From DASWOJ01 sp964242415 (lineage in GTDB: Bacteria; Pseudomonadota; Alphaproteobacteria; Acetobacterales; Acetobacteraceae): a stretch of 64,000 bases of DNA. The translations under genes were made by a program, and so were the position numbers. Within the stretch, counting starts at the first letter, position 1; each line of letters opens with the position of its first letter. The notes beneath the pieces were generated by a model. The model was not told where the DNA came from. It made no database searches and saw only the letters and a list, made by a program, of their open reading frames with translations. Location of the stretch: assembly GCA_964242415.1 (NCBI GenBank), contig CAXTAT010000007.1, positions 137,559-201,558 on the forward strand. Reading direction: 5' to 3'. Below, one piece after another: positions 50,975-59,847 of the stretch.

Positions 50975-52111
50975 ATGGTCTTCACCCGTAAGGACACCCT
51001 GTTCATCCTGGTGCTGGCGGCGTTCCTGCTCGTCGTACTGCCGATGGTGCTGGAGCCGTTCCGCCTCAACCTGGTTGGCAAGTACCTCACCTACGGGTTC
51101 GTGGCGTTGGGCCTGGTGCTGTGCTGGGGCGATGCGGGCATCCTCAGCCTGGGACAGGGGGTGTTCTTCGGCCTCGGCGGCTACTGCATGGCGATGTACC
51201 TGAAGCTGCAGGCATCGACGCCCGAGGCCACGAAAATCCAGTCCACGCCGGGCATCCCGGACTTCATGGACTGGAACCAGATCACCGAGCTGCCGCTGTT
51301 CTGGAAGCCGTTCCACAGCTTCACCCTGACGCTGGTGGCCGTCATCGTGGTGCCGGTGCTGCTGGCGCTGCTGATCGGGTTCGCAATGTTCAAGCGCCGG
51401 GTCGGCGGCACCTACTTCGCCATCATCACCCAGGCCATCGCGGCGATCCTGACCATCCTGATCATCGGCCAGCAGGGCTACACCGGCGGCGTCAACGGGA
51501 TCACCGACCTGCGGACCCTGAACGGCTGGGACATCCGGACGGACCAGGCGCACAACATACTCTATTTCATCAACGCGGCCCTGCTGATCGGCTGCCTGCT
51601 GCTGGCGCATTTCGTGCGGCGCAGCAAGCTCGGCCGCATCCTGGTGGCGATGCGCGACAAGGAAGACCGTGTGCGGTTCTCCGGCTACAGCGTCGCCGAC
51701 TTCAAGATATTCGTGTTCTGCTTCGCCGCCGCCCTGGCCGGGGTTGGCGGGGCTATGTTCACCCTGCAGGTCGGCTTCATGTCGCCGAGCTTCGTCGGCA
51801 TCGTGCCGTCGATCGAGATGGTGATCTACTGCGCCGTCGGCGGGCGCACGTCGCTGCTGGGCGCGGTGTATGGCGCGCTGGCGGTCAACTGGGCGCGCAC
51901 CGCGCTGTCCGAGCGGTTCCCCGAGTTGTGGCTGCTCGCCCTGGGGTCGCTGTTCATCGTCGTCGTGGTCGCCTTCCCCGATGGGTTGGCCGGCATCTGG
52001 CGGCGCAGCCTTGACCCTGTGCTGGACCGCCTGCTGCCCTGGCTGCGGCAGCGCCCGGCGGCGAGCGTCCCCGCGCCCGGCCCGGCGCTGCCCGCTGCCC
52101 CAGCGAAGTAG
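50975..52111 (+). CDS. urtC: Urea/formamide ABC permease (UrtC class)
   Basis: 378 aa, about ten helices. UrtC hallmarks LCWGDAGILSLGQGVFFGLGGYCMAMYL and GGTYFAIITQAIAAILTILIIGQQGYTGGVNGITDL. It starts seven bases after urtB. Confidence 0.9.
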   Translation: MVFTRKDTLFILVLAAFLLVVLPMVLEPFRLNLVGKYLTYGFVALGLVLCWGDAGILSLGQGVFFGLGGYCMAMYLKLQASTPEATKIQSTPGIPDFMDWNQITELPLFWKPFHSFTLTLVAVIVVPVLLALLIGFAMFKRRVGGTYFAIITQAIAAILTILIIGQQGYTGGVNGITDLRTLNGWDIRTDQAHNILYFINAALLIGCLLLAHFVRRSKLGRILVAMRDKEDRVRFSGYSVADFKIFVFCFAAALAGVGGAMFTLQVGFMSPSFVGIVPSIEMVIYCAVGGRTSLLGAVYGALAVNWARTALSERFPELWLLALGSLFIVVVVAFPDGLAGIWRRSLDPVLDRLLPWLRQRPAASVPAPGPALPAAPAK

Positions 52112-52123
52112 GAGGGCATAGCC

Positions 52124-52864
52124 TTGGATACGAACTACCTGCTGGCGGTCGAGGGATTGGCGGTGTCGTTCGACGGGTTCCGCGCGGTGGACGACCTGTC
52201 GTTCTACCTGGACCGCAACGAAATCCGCGTCATCATCGGCCCTAACGGCGCCGGCAAGACGACCGTGCTGGACCTGATCTGCGGCCGCACCAAGGCCACC
52301 GCCGGGTCGATCAAGTTCGAGGGCGCCGAGCTGACCCGGATGCGCGAGCACGAGATCGTCCGCGCCGGGGTGGGCCGCAAGTTCCAGACCCCGTCTATTT
52401 ACGAGGATCTGACGGTGTTCGAGAACCTGGAAGTCTCGTTCCCGCGCGGCCGCACGGTATGGGGCGCGCTGGCGTTCCGGCGGGACTCCGAGGTTCAGGA
52501 CCGCGTCGAGGACGTGGCGCGCAGCATCTTCCTGCACGACCAACTGGACCGCCTGGCGGGGCTGCTGAGCCACGGGCAGAAGCAGTGGCTGGAGATCGGC
52601 ATGCTGCTGATCCAGGACCCGGCGCTGCTGATGCTCGACGAACCCGTCGCCGGCATGAGCGTCAGCGAGCGGGTCAAGACCGCGGAGCTGCTGCGCCGGG
52701 TGATCCAGGACCGGTCGGTGCTGGTGATCGAGCACGACATGGGGTTCGTGGAAAGCATCGCCCACAAGGTGACGGTGCTGCACCAGGGGCGCGTGATCTC
52801 CGAGGGCTCCATCGCGCACGTGAAGGCCGACCCCAAGGTGGTGGAGGTCTATCTTGGCCACTGA
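52124..52864 (+). CDS. urtD: Urea/formamide ABC ATPase (UrtD class)
   Basis: 246 aa, TTG start selected by GGAGGG at 52111-52116. Walker A GPNGAGKTT, the UrtD-type signature LSHGQKQWLEIGMLL, Walker B LLMLDEPVAGMSVSE, switch His in VIEHDMGF. Confidence 0.92.
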   Translation: MDTNYLLAVEGLAVSFDGFRAVDDLSFYLDRNEIRVIIGPNGAGKTTVLDLICGRTKATAGSIKFEGAELTRMREHEIVRAGVGRKFQTPSIYEDLTVFENLEVSFPRGRTVWGALAFRRDSEVQDRVEDVARSIFLHDQLDRLAGLLSHGQKQWLEIGMLLIQDPALLMLDEPVAGMSVSERVKTAELLRRVIQDRSVLVIEHDMGFVESIAHKVTVLHQGRVISEGSIAHVKADPKVVEVYLGH

Positions 52865-52902
52865 TGCCAACTCCCGCGTGTCCCGGACGGCGATGCGGGC
52901 TT

Positions 52903-53000
52903 CGTCATTGCGAGCCGCGCTTGCGGCGCGGCAATCCAGGGGCTGCATGCACTGTCCCGGCCGCCTTGGATTGCCACGCCGAAGCCGGCTCGCAATGACG
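52903..53000. repeat. Dispersed palindromic repeat, family A copy 8 (inside urt operon)
   Basis: Best-preserved copy: left arm CGTCATTGCGAGCCGCGC onward, right arm ending GGCTCGCAATGACG. The final CGGCTCGCAA-CGACG is repeated once more just downstream. It lies between urtD and urtE. Confidence 0.9.
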
Positions 53001-53044
53001 GGTGAAAACCGGCTCGCAACGACGTGCGCCGATGGAGGCACCCA

Positions 53045-53773
53045 ATGCTGAGCATGTCGCAGCCAGGCCTTGCAGCCCTTGGAGGCCTGAGCGTGCAGGG
53101 CCTGCGCGCCGGCTACGGCCAGAGCGAGGTGCTGCACAGCCTGGACTTCGAGGTCGCCCCGGCGGAAATCGTCGTGTTCGTCGGCCGCAACGGCATGGGC
53201 AAGACGACGCTGATGAAGTCGCTGATCGGCATGGTGCCGGTCTCCGCCGGGCATATCATGCTGGACGGCACCGACATCGCGCACCTGAAAACCTACCAGC
53301 GCGTGAAGGCCGGCGTCGCCTTCGTCCCGCAGGGCCGCATGGTGTTCCCCGCCATGACGGTGCAGGAAAACATCGAGACCGGGTTGTTCGTGCACGGCGG
53401 CTCCGCGGTCCCGCCGTCGATCTACGACCTGTTCCCCGTGCTGAAGGAGATGCGGGCGCGCCGCGGCGGCAACCTGTCCGGCGGGCAGCAGCAGCAGCTC
53501 GCCATCGCCCGCGCGCTGGCGACCAATCCCAAGGTGCTGCTGCTCGACGAACCCACCGAGGGCATCCAGCCCAGCATCATCCTGGAGCTGGGCCGCACCC
53601 TGCGCCGCATCCGCGACGAGCGCGGCCTGAGCATCGTCTGCTCCGAGCAGGTGCTGAGCTTTGCGCTGGATATCGCCGACCGGGTGCTGGTGATGGAGGG
53701 CGGCGCCATCGTGCACGAAAGCGCGCGGGCCGACGTCGATCAGGAGAAGGTCGCCCGCTACCTGGCCGTTTGA
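53045..53773 (+). CDS. urtE: Urea/formamide ABC ATPase (UrtE class)
   Basis: 242 aa. Walker A GRNGMGKTT, FVPQGRMVFPAMTVQENIETG (UrtE hallmark), signature LSGGQQQQ, Walker B LLLDEPTEGIQPSI. Separated from urtD by a family A repeat but clearly the missing partner ATPase. Confidence 0.92.
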   Translation: MLSMSQPGLAALGGLSVQGLRAGYGQSEVLHSLDFEVAPAEIVVFVGRNGMGKTTLMKSLIGMVPVSAGHIMLDGTDIAHLKTYQRVKAGVAFVPQGRMVFPAMTVQENIETGLFVHGGSAVPPSIYDLFPVLKEMRARRGGNLSGGQQQQLAIARALATNPKVLLLDEPTEGIQPSIILELGRTLRRIRDERGLSIVCSEQVLSFALDIADRVLVMEGGAIVHESARADVDQEKVARYLAV

Positions 53774-53795
53774 CACCGTTAACAAAGGAGGTCCC

Positions 53796-55025
53796 ATGCC
53801 CGACACGCTCGTGAAGGTCGATCTGTCGAAGTCCGCGTACGACAACGACATGGTGCACAACCGTTGGCACCCTGACATCCCGATGGTAGCGACGGTGAAG
53901 CCCGGCCAGGACTTCATCATCGAGTGCTACGATTGGACCGGCGGCTTCATCAAGAACAACGACGACGCCTCGGACGTGCGCGACATCGACCTGAGCATCG
54001 TGCATTTCCTGAGCGGCCCCGTGGGTGTGGAGGGGGCGGAGCCGGGCGACCTGCTGGTGGTCGATTTCCTCGACATCGGCGCGTTCCACCACAATAATTG
54101 GGGGTTCAACGGCTTCTTCTCGAAGAAGAACGGCGGCGGCTTTCTGACCGAGCACTTTCCCGAGGCGCAGAAGTCGATTTGGGACTTCGAGGGCATGTTC
54201 ACCAAATCGCGCCATGTGCCGGGCGTTCGGTTCGCCGGGCTGATCCATCCCGGCCTGATCGGCTGCCTGCCGGACCCGAAGCTGCTGGACACCTGGAACA
54301 AGCGCGAGACCGGGCTGATCGCCACCAACCCGACGCGCGTGCCGCCGCTGGCCAACCCGCCGTTCGGGCCGACGGCGCACATGGGCCGCCTGAAGGGCGA
54401 TGCGAAGGCCGCCGCCGCTGCGACCGGCGCCCGCACTGTGCCGCCGCGGGAGCACGGCGGCAACTGCGACATCAAGGACCTGTCGCGCGGCGCCAAGGTG
54501 TATTTCCCCGTCTATGTGCCCGGCGCCGGGCTGTCGATGGGGGACCTGCACTTCAGCCAGGGCGACGGCGAGATCACCTTCTGCGGCGCCATCGAGATGC
54601 CCGGCTGGATTCACCTCAAGGTCGAGCTGATCAAGGGCGGCATGGCCAAGTACGGCATCAAGAACCCGATCTTCAAGCCGAGCGTCATCAAGCCGGCCTA
54701 CAGCGACTACCTGATCTTCGAGGGCATCTCGGTCGATGAGGCCGGGGAGCAGCACTACCTCGACGTGAACGTGGCCTACCGGCAGGCGTGCCTGAATGCC
54801 ATCGAGTACATGAAGAAGTTCGGCTACTCCGGGGCGCAGGCGTACTCGATCCTGGGGACAGCGCCGGTGCAGGGCCACATCAGCGGAGTCGTGGACATCC
54901 CCAACTCCTGCGCGACGCTATGGCTGCCGACCGAAATCTTCGACTTCGACATCAACCCCGGCATGGACGGCCCGAGCGGCGGCATCAAGGGTGGCGTGAG
55001 CATGCCGCTCGCGCCGGACCTGTGA
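53796..55025 (+). CDS. fmdA: Formamidase
   Basis: 409 aa, full-length FmdA. Formamidase hydrolyses formamide to formate and ammonia in the cytoplasm. Hallmarks: RWHPDIPMVATVKPG, GVEGAEPGDLLVVDFLDIG, GVRFAGLIHPGLIGCLP, PPREHGGNCDIKDLSRGAKV, LHFSQGDGEITFCGAIEM. It begins 23 nt after urtE behind an AAAGGAGG site and is followed by fmdB, the order known for the formamide operon of methylotrophs. Confidence 0.94.
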   Translation: MPDTLVKVDLSKSAYDNDMVHNRWHPDIPMVATVKPGQDFIIECYDWTGGFIKNNDDASDVRDIDLSIVHFLSGPVGVEGAEPGDLLVVDFLDIGAFHHNNWGFNGFFSKKNGGGFLTEHFPEAQKSIWDFEGMFTKSRHVPGVRFAGLIHPGLIGCLPDPKLLDTWNKRETGLIATNPTRVPPLANPPFGPTAHMGRLKGDAKAAAAATGARTVPPREHGGNCDIKDLSRGAKVYFPVYVPGAGLSMGDLHFSQGDGEITFCGAIEMPGWIHLKVELIKGGMAKYGIKNPIFKPSVIKPAYSDYLIFEGISVDEAGEQHYLDVNVAYRQACLNAIEYMKKFGYSGAQAYSILGTAPVQGHISGVVDIPNSCATLWLPTEIFDFDINPGMDGPSGGIKGGVSMPLAPDL

Positions 55026-55032
55026 GGGGGGC

Positions 55033-55353
55033 ATGCCGACCTACGAGTACGACTGCCCGGCCTGCGGACCCTTCGAGGCCGTGCGGCCGATGGCGGAGTT
55101 CCAGGCGCCGCAGCCCTGCGGGGTGTGCGGCGCCGCGGCCCCGCGGGTGATCCTGTCCGCTCCGCGGCTGGCTGGGATGGACCCCGGCCGCCGCGCTGCG
55201 TTCGCCACCAACGAGCGCAGCGCCAATGCGCCGCGGCAGTCGCGTGGCGCGCATCCTTCGGGGTGCGGGTGCTGCAAGCCTGGCAAGCTGACGGCCGAAG
55301 CTGTGCCGGCGAAAAGCTTCCCGGCCGCACGGCCCTGGATGATCAGCCACTAA
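55033..55353 (+). CDS. fmdB: FmdB-family zinc ribbon protein
   Basis: 106 aa. MPTYEYDCPACGPFE with Cys8/Cys11 and a second CGVCG pair (Cys29/Cys32) form the CxxC...CxxC zinc ribbon of the FmdB family. FmdB was proposed as a regulator of formamidase expression; a metal or folding role for FmdA is equally possible. Starts eight bases after fmdA. Confidence 0.88.
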   Translation: MPTYEYDCPACGPFEAVRPMAEFQAPQPCGVCGAAAPRVILSAPRLAGMDPGRRAAFATNERSANAPRQSRGAHPSGCGCCKPGKLTAEAVPAKSFPAARPWMISH

Positions 55354-55508
55354 CCGTTACCCTCGATTACCCGGTGCGGAGCGTTGTCATCGGGAGGGCG
55401 ACACGTCCTTTCGATTACAAGCAGCTAATCGGCTTGGCGATGCATCTTGGCCCTGTTGCAGGTCATATTAACGGTCCTTTGCTTCGACCAGTTTTGTGTC
55501 CCACGGTT

Positions 55509-55608
55509 CGTCATTGCGAGGAGTGCTTGCGACGCGGCAATCCAGGGTCGCGAGGACTGCGCTGATGGCTCTTGGATCGCCGCTCCACAAGCGCGGCTCG
55601 CAATGACA
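55509..55608. repeat. Dispersed palindromic repeat, family A copy 9
   Basis: Slightly diverged copy in the convergent space 55354-55677 between fmdB and the FAD oxidase; the remainder of that space shows nothing further. Confidence 0.8.
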
Positions 55609-55677
55609 GCGCCCGAATATCCGGGCAAAGCGCCCTGCATCTGGCCTAAGTTAGCGCCTATGCGGCCAACCCGCTGC

Positions 55678-56841
55678 CTACTCCGCTGCAGCCGCCATGG
55701 CTTGGGGCAGGGCAGCCCGCCGCAGCCGCAGGAAGCCGATGTCATGCCGCGTCGCGCCGTCGCCGGTGGCGAGGTCGGCCAGCACCTCCCCGATCACGCT
55801 GCAGAACTTATAGCCGTGGCCCGAGCACGGTGACGCCAGCACCACCTGCGGGTAGTCCGGGTGGTGATCAAGGATGAAGTGCTCGTCAGGGGAGTTGGTG
55901 AACATGCACGCGCGCAATGCCATCGTGGGTCCGCTGCCGTCCGGGAAGTAGCGTTCGCCGAAGCCGCGCAGCAACGCCTCGTCGGCGGCGTCCGGCTCGC
56001 GCAGCAGGGTGTCGGCCGGGCCGGTCTCGTTCTGGTGATGGTAGCGGCCGAACTTGAAGCCGGGCACCTCGTACACGGGCAGGCCGTAGTAGCGGCCCTC
56101 CTCCACCTGCAGGTTGAACACCGGGAAACGGTCGGGTCCAAACCACTCGGGCCGGTGCGGCTGCAGCCAGGCCAGCACCTGGCGCTCCGGGACGGCCACG
56201 CCCGCCAGCAGGCCTGCAAGCTCGCCCATCCAGGCTCCGGCCGTCAGTACCAGGCGGGCGGCGTGGTAGCGGCCCTTGCTGGTCGTGACTAGGACACCCT
56301 CGCCGCCGGGGTGCGCGTCCCAGCCCAGCACGCGCTCGCGGGCCTGGACCACCGCGCCCTGTGCCTGCGCCATCGCCACATGGGCCACCACGGCGCGCTC
56401 GCTGGCGACCAGGCCGCCGTCGGGCTGGAACACGGCTCGGTGCGTGGCGGGCAAGCGGTAGCCGGGGAAGCGGCTGTTGATTTGCTCGCCCATCAGCACC
56501 TCGTGCGGCAGGCCGTGCAGGCGGGCCGACGCCAGGGCACCCTGGAACAGCGGGTCCCACTCGGGGCTGGCGTCCACGGACCCGGTGGTGACAAGCAACT
56601 CCTGACCGCTGGCGGCCTCGGCCTCCCGCCATAGTTCGTAGGCGCGGCGCAGCAGGGGGACGTAGGCCGGGTCCTCGTAGTACGGCAGGCGGATGATGCG
56701 GCTGATGCCGTGCGACGAGCCGTGGGCGTGCGGGATGTCGAACCGCTCCAGCAGCAGCACGCGCTGGCCGCGCCGGGCCAACTGCCAGGCGGCGGCGCTG
56801 CCCATGCCGCCCGCACCGGCGATGATCACGTCGAACGTCAT
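55678..56841 (-). CDS. Monomeric sarcosine oxidase/N-methyltryptophan oxidase-like FAD enzyme
   Basis: 387 aa. Amino-terminal dinucleotide motif IIAGAGGMGSAAAWQLARRG, SSHGISRIIRLPYYED (flavin pocket), CMFTNSPDEHFILD, and SPCSGHGYKF whose Cys339 is the residue that covalently binds FAD in MSOX/SolA enzymes. These oxidise sarcosine or other secondary amines, releasing formaldehyde or aldehyde, hydrogen peroxide and ammonia or amine. Last gene of the betaine-transporter operon, so sarcosine left over from betaine demethylation is the likely substrate. Confidence 0.88.
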   Translation of the reverse strand: MTFDVIIAGAGGMGSAAAWQLARRGQRVLLLERFDIPHAHGSSHGISRIIRLPYYEDPAYVPLLRRAYELWREAEAASGQELLVTTGSVDASPEWDPLFQGALASARLHGLPHEVLMGEQINSRFPGYRLPATHRAVFQPDGGLVASERAVVAHVAMAQAQGAVVQARERVLGWDAHPGGEGVLVTTSKGRYHAARLVLTAGAWMGELAGLLAGVAVPERQVLAWLQPHRPEWFGPDRFPVFNLQVEEGRYYGLPVYEVPGFKFGRYHHQNETGPADTLLREPDAADEALLRGFGERYFPDGSGPTMALRACMFTNSPDEHFILDHHPDYPQVVLASPCSGHGYKFCSVIGEVLADLATGDGATRHDIGFLRLRRAALPQAMAAAAE

Positions 56842-56863
56842 GGTTCCCCCAACCCGGCCCGGG

Positions 56864-57709
56864 TCAGCCGATCCAGGTCTTGACCACCGGCTGGTTCGCC
56901 TGCACCCAGGCGGCGGCGGTCTTGGCCGGGTCGGTGCCGGCGGCCTGGTTCTGCATCATCAGGGCCTGCTCGTCATCCAGCGACAGGCGGAACTTGCTCA
57001 GCACGGCATAGACGTCCGGCATGTCGGCCTTCAGCCCCTTGCGCGCCACGGTGTTCACCGTTTCCTCGCCGCCCAGCACGCCCTTGGGGTCGGCCAGGTA
57101 CTTCAGCTTGAATGCCGCGAACATCCAGTGCGGCGTCCAGGCCGTGACCACGATGGGCTGCTTGCGGGCAACCGCGTCCTTCAGCGCCCCGACCATCGTG
57201 GCGTCGCTGCCCTCGACCAGGGTGATGTTGTCCAGTCCGTACTCCTTGATCACCTTCTCCGACGCGCGCATCAGCCCGGCGCCGGGGTCGATGCCGATCA
57301 CCTTGTTATCGACCAGCCCGCCCTCCGTCTTCAGGTCGGCGATGGAGTTGATCGGCGAATACTCCGGCGTCGCCCAGCCCAGCCGCGCGCCGGTGACGTT
57401 GGGGCCGACCAGATCGACCTGATCCTTCAGCTTGGCGTAGTAGGCGGCGTGCGTGCCGGGCAGCCAGGCCGCCACCATGCAGTCGGCATCGCCGGACGCC
57501 ACCGCCTGCCACATCGCAGCACCCGATACTGGGGTCAGCGTGACCTCGTGCCCCATGTCCCGCAGCACCGTCGCCAGGATGTTGGTGGCAACGACGGCAT
57601 CGGACCACTCGACGTAGGCGATCCGCACCGGCGGCTTGCCGGCGGCACGGGCGCGCTGGATCGCGAGGGGGGCAGCAACGGCACCAAGCAGCAGTGAACG
57701 ACGGAGCAT
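56864..57709 (-). CDS. Glycine betaine-type ABC transporter substrate-binding protein
   Basis: 281 aa with a signal peptide (MLRRSLLLGAVAAPLAIQRARA). OpuAC/ProX fold: RIAYVEWSDAVVATNILATVL, VASGDADCMVAAWLPGTHA, VVTAWTPHWMFAAFKLKYL; the Trp residues normally cage a quaternary ammonium. Order on the minus strand is ATPase, permease, binding protein, oxidase. Confidence 0.88.
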   Translation of the reverse strand: MLRRSLLLGAVAAPLAIQRARAAGKPPVRIAYVEWSDAVVATNILATVLRDMGHEVTLTPVSGAAMWQAVASGDADCMVAAWLPGTHAAYYAKLKDQVDLVGPNVTGARLGWATPEYSPINSIADLKTEGGLVDNKVIGIDPGAGLMRASEKVIKEYGLDNITLVEGSDATMVGALKDAVARKQPIVVTAWTPHWMFAAFKLKYLADPKGVLGGEETVNTVARKGLKADMPDVYAVLSKFRLSLDDEQALMMQNQAAGTDPAKTAAAWVQANQPVVKTWIG

Positions 57710-57761
57710 GGAAGGAATCCCTAAGGTTGGGTCGGCAGTGGTTAGGTCGGCAGCATCCGGT

Positions 57762-58604
57762 TCAAGCCGCACGGCTGCGGCGCGACATCGCCTGGGTCAC
57801 GCGGTCCAGGATCACCGCCAGCACGGCGATGGCGATGCCGGCCTGGAAGCCGCGGCCGGCCTCTAGGCGCTGGATGGCGCTCCAGACCTCGCGGCCCAGC
57901 CCGCCGGCGCCGATCATGGCGGCGATCACCACCATCGACAGCGCCAGCATGATCGTCTGGTTCACCCCGGCCATGATGGTGGGCAGCGCCTGCGGCAACT
58001 GCACCTTCAGCAGCTTCTGCCAGGGGGTGCAGCCGAAGGCGTCGGCGGCCTCCGTCATCTCATGCGGCACCTGCAGGATGCCCAGCGCGGTCAGCCGTAT
58101 GGTCGGCGGCGCTGCGAAGATGATGGTGGCAAAGCACGCCGACACCGCGCCCAGCCCGAAGAACGGGATGGCCGGGATCAGGTAGACGAAGCTCGGCATG
58201 GTCTGCATCACGTCCATGCAGGGCGACACCACCCGCCAGGTGCGCGCATGCAGCGCCGCGATGATGCCCAGCGGCAGCCCGATCAGCACCGCCGCAGCCG
58301 TAGAGAACACCACCAGCACCAGGGTAGCCAGCATCGGCGCCCACAGGCCGAGGTTCCATAGGAAAAGCAGCCCGGCCACCGTCAGCAGCCCCAGCCGCCA
58401 CCCGGCCGCACGCCACGCCAGCAGGCCGGCCACCAGGATGAACCCAGCCGGCGGCACCGATTGCAGCAGGCTGGTCAAGCCGCCAACCCAGGCGGAGACG
58501 GTGCGGCTCAGCAGGCGGGTGGTGCCGGCGCCGTGCGCGGTCAGCCAGTCGAGTGCGCCGTCGCATAGGTCGTCGAGTGGGAAGCGGGGGATGTTGAAGT
58601 CCAT
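57762..58604 (-). CDS. Glycine betaine-type ABC transporter permease
   Basis: 280 aa, ProW/OpuAB class, about seven helices. MDVMQTMPSFVYLIPAIPFFGLG and EAADAFGCTPWQKLLKVQLPQALPTIMAGVNQ are the class signatures. Its ATG lies 64 nt inside the end of the ATPase gene, in another frame. Confidence 0.88.
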   Translation of the reverse strand: MDFNIPRFPLDDLCDGALDWLTAHGAGTTRLLSRTVSAWVGGLTSLLQSVPPAGFILVAGLLAWRAAGWRLGLLTVAGLLFLWNLGLWAPMLATLVLVVFSTAAAVLIGLPLGIIAALHARTWRVVSPCMDVMQTMPSFVYLIPAIPFFGLGAVSACFATIIFAAPPTIRLTALGILQVPHEMTEAADAFGCTPWQKLLKVQLPQALPTIMAGVNQTIMLALSMVVIAAMIGAGGLGREVWSAIQRLEAGRGFQAGIAIAVLAVILDRVTQAMSRRSRAA

Positions 58605-59665
58605 GCTGGCTCCTGCTTCTGCGGGTCCCGGGAGGTGCCGGACCGTGCGAGGGCGGACAGGGCGGTGGTGCGCCACAGCACGCCCATGTGCTGGCCGGCG
58701 GCGTCCAGCACCGGCAGGCCGTCGGGTTCGGCGGCCAGCAACGGCAGCGCCTCCCGCAGCGTCATGTCGGCGTGCAGCGACGCCCGCTGGCCCGGCGGCG
58801 CCGGGGCACCCCGGTCGGCCAGGGTGCCGACGCGCAGCACGCCGGATACGTCGATGTGCTCGACGAACCGCGCGACGTAGGGTGTTGCGGGCGCGGCCAG
58901 GATGCTCTCCGCGGTGCCGTCCTGCACGATGGCGCCATCCATCATCAGCGCGATGCGGCCGCCGAGCGCAATGGCCTCGTCCAGGTCGTGGCTGACGAAC
59001 ACGATGGTCTTCTTCAGGCGGCGTTGCAGCGCCACCAGTTCCTGCTGCATGTCCCGCCGGATCAGCGGGTCGAGCGCGCTGAACGCCTCGTCCATCAGCA
59101 GGATGCTGGCGTCTGCGGCCAGCGCCCGCGCCAGGCCGGCGCGCTGCTTCATGCCGCCGGAGAGCTGGCCGAGCCGCTTGCCCTCCCATCCCGCCAGGCC
59201 CACCAGGTCCAACGCGGTTTCCGCCGACCGCCGCCGGGCCGGGCGGGCGACGCCCTGGACCTCCAGGCCGAACTCCACGTTCTCCAGCACCGTGCGGTGC
59301 GGGAACAGGGCGAAGTGCTGGAACACCATGCCGAAGGTGCGGCGGCGGAACTCGCGCAGCTCGCGGGTGCCCATAGCGGTGACTTCCTGCCCGGCCACCT
59401 GGATGCTGCCGCGCGAGGGGGTAACCAGGCGGTTGAGGCAGCGCAGCAGGGTGCTCTTGCCGCTGCCGGACAGGCCCATGACGACGACCAGCTCGCCCTC
59501 GTCCACGCGCAGGCCCACGTCGTTCAGCGCGATCACGGTGCCGGTGCGGTCGAGGATCGCAGCGCGGTTCTCGCCCGCCCGCGCCATTGCCAGCGCGTCC
59601 TTCTCGCGCGTGCCGAAGACGCAGCTTACGCCCTCGGCCAAGATCATCGGTGCGGCGGTCAACAT
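58541..59665 (-). CDS. Glycine betaine-type ABC transporter ATPase
   Basis: 374 aa, ProV/OpuAA class. Walker A GLSGSGKST, VFQHFALFPHRTV, signature LSGGMKQR, Walker B LLMDEAFSALDP. A CBS-like region (THVDVSGVL-type IDVSGVL, then LRVLDAAGQHMGV-like stretches) follows from about 280, in keeping with OpuAA. The last 35 residues, read across the start of the permease, resemble no CBS sequence and are probably an unstructured tail. ATG 59665 chosen; an ATG at 59647 is possible. Confidence 0.87.
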   Translation of the reverse strand: MLTAAPMILAEGVSCVFGTREKDALAMARAGENRAAILDRTGTVIALNDVGLRVDEGELVVVMGLSGSGKSTLLRCLNRLVTPSRGSIQVAGQEVTAMGTRELREFRRRTFGMVFQHFALFPHRTVLENVEFGLEVQGVARPARRRSAETALDLVGLAGWEGKRLGQLSGGMKQRAGLARALAADASILLMDEAFSALDPLIRRDMQQELVALQRRLKKTIVFVSHDLDEAIALGGRIALMMDGAIVQDGTAESILAAPATPYVARFVEHIDVSGVLRVGTLADRGAPAPPGQRASLHADMTLREALPLLAAEPDGLPVLDAAGQHMGVLWRTTALSALARSGTSRDPQKQEPAWTSTSPASHSTTYATAHSTG

Positions 59666-59739
59666 GCGGCCTGCATCATGGGGGACCCTCAACGATCCGT
59701 GAAGGCTAGCACCACCGCCGGGCGGCATGGAAAGCTGTT

Positions 59740-59752
59740 TTTGCGACGCAAA
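59740..59752. promoter_or_regulatory. Palindrome in divergent betaine promoter region
   Basis: TTTGCGACGCAAA, a 13-bp palindrome between the transporter ATPase and the Rieske oxygenase starts. It is a possible regulator site; the GlxA-type regulator downstream is the natural candidate. Confidence 0.35.
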
Positions 59753-59847
59753 GGGATCATGCCGGAAAACGTGTAGGGCGTGTCGGTTTATCGTTAGCAT
59801 CCGGGTTGCAGCCGCGCGATGCTGCCCCATCAGCGTAAGGCCGCCTC

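Noticed and set aside
53024..53044. Earlier in-frame start for urtE
   Set aside because: The upstream ATG lies at the end of the repeat's duplicated tail; the start at 53045 fits the family length better.
50903..53920. A 1005-residue open frame on the minus strand
   Set aside because: It is antisense to urtB-urtE, has low-complexity His/Arg/Gln-rich translation and no domain; long antisense frames are expected at this GC content.
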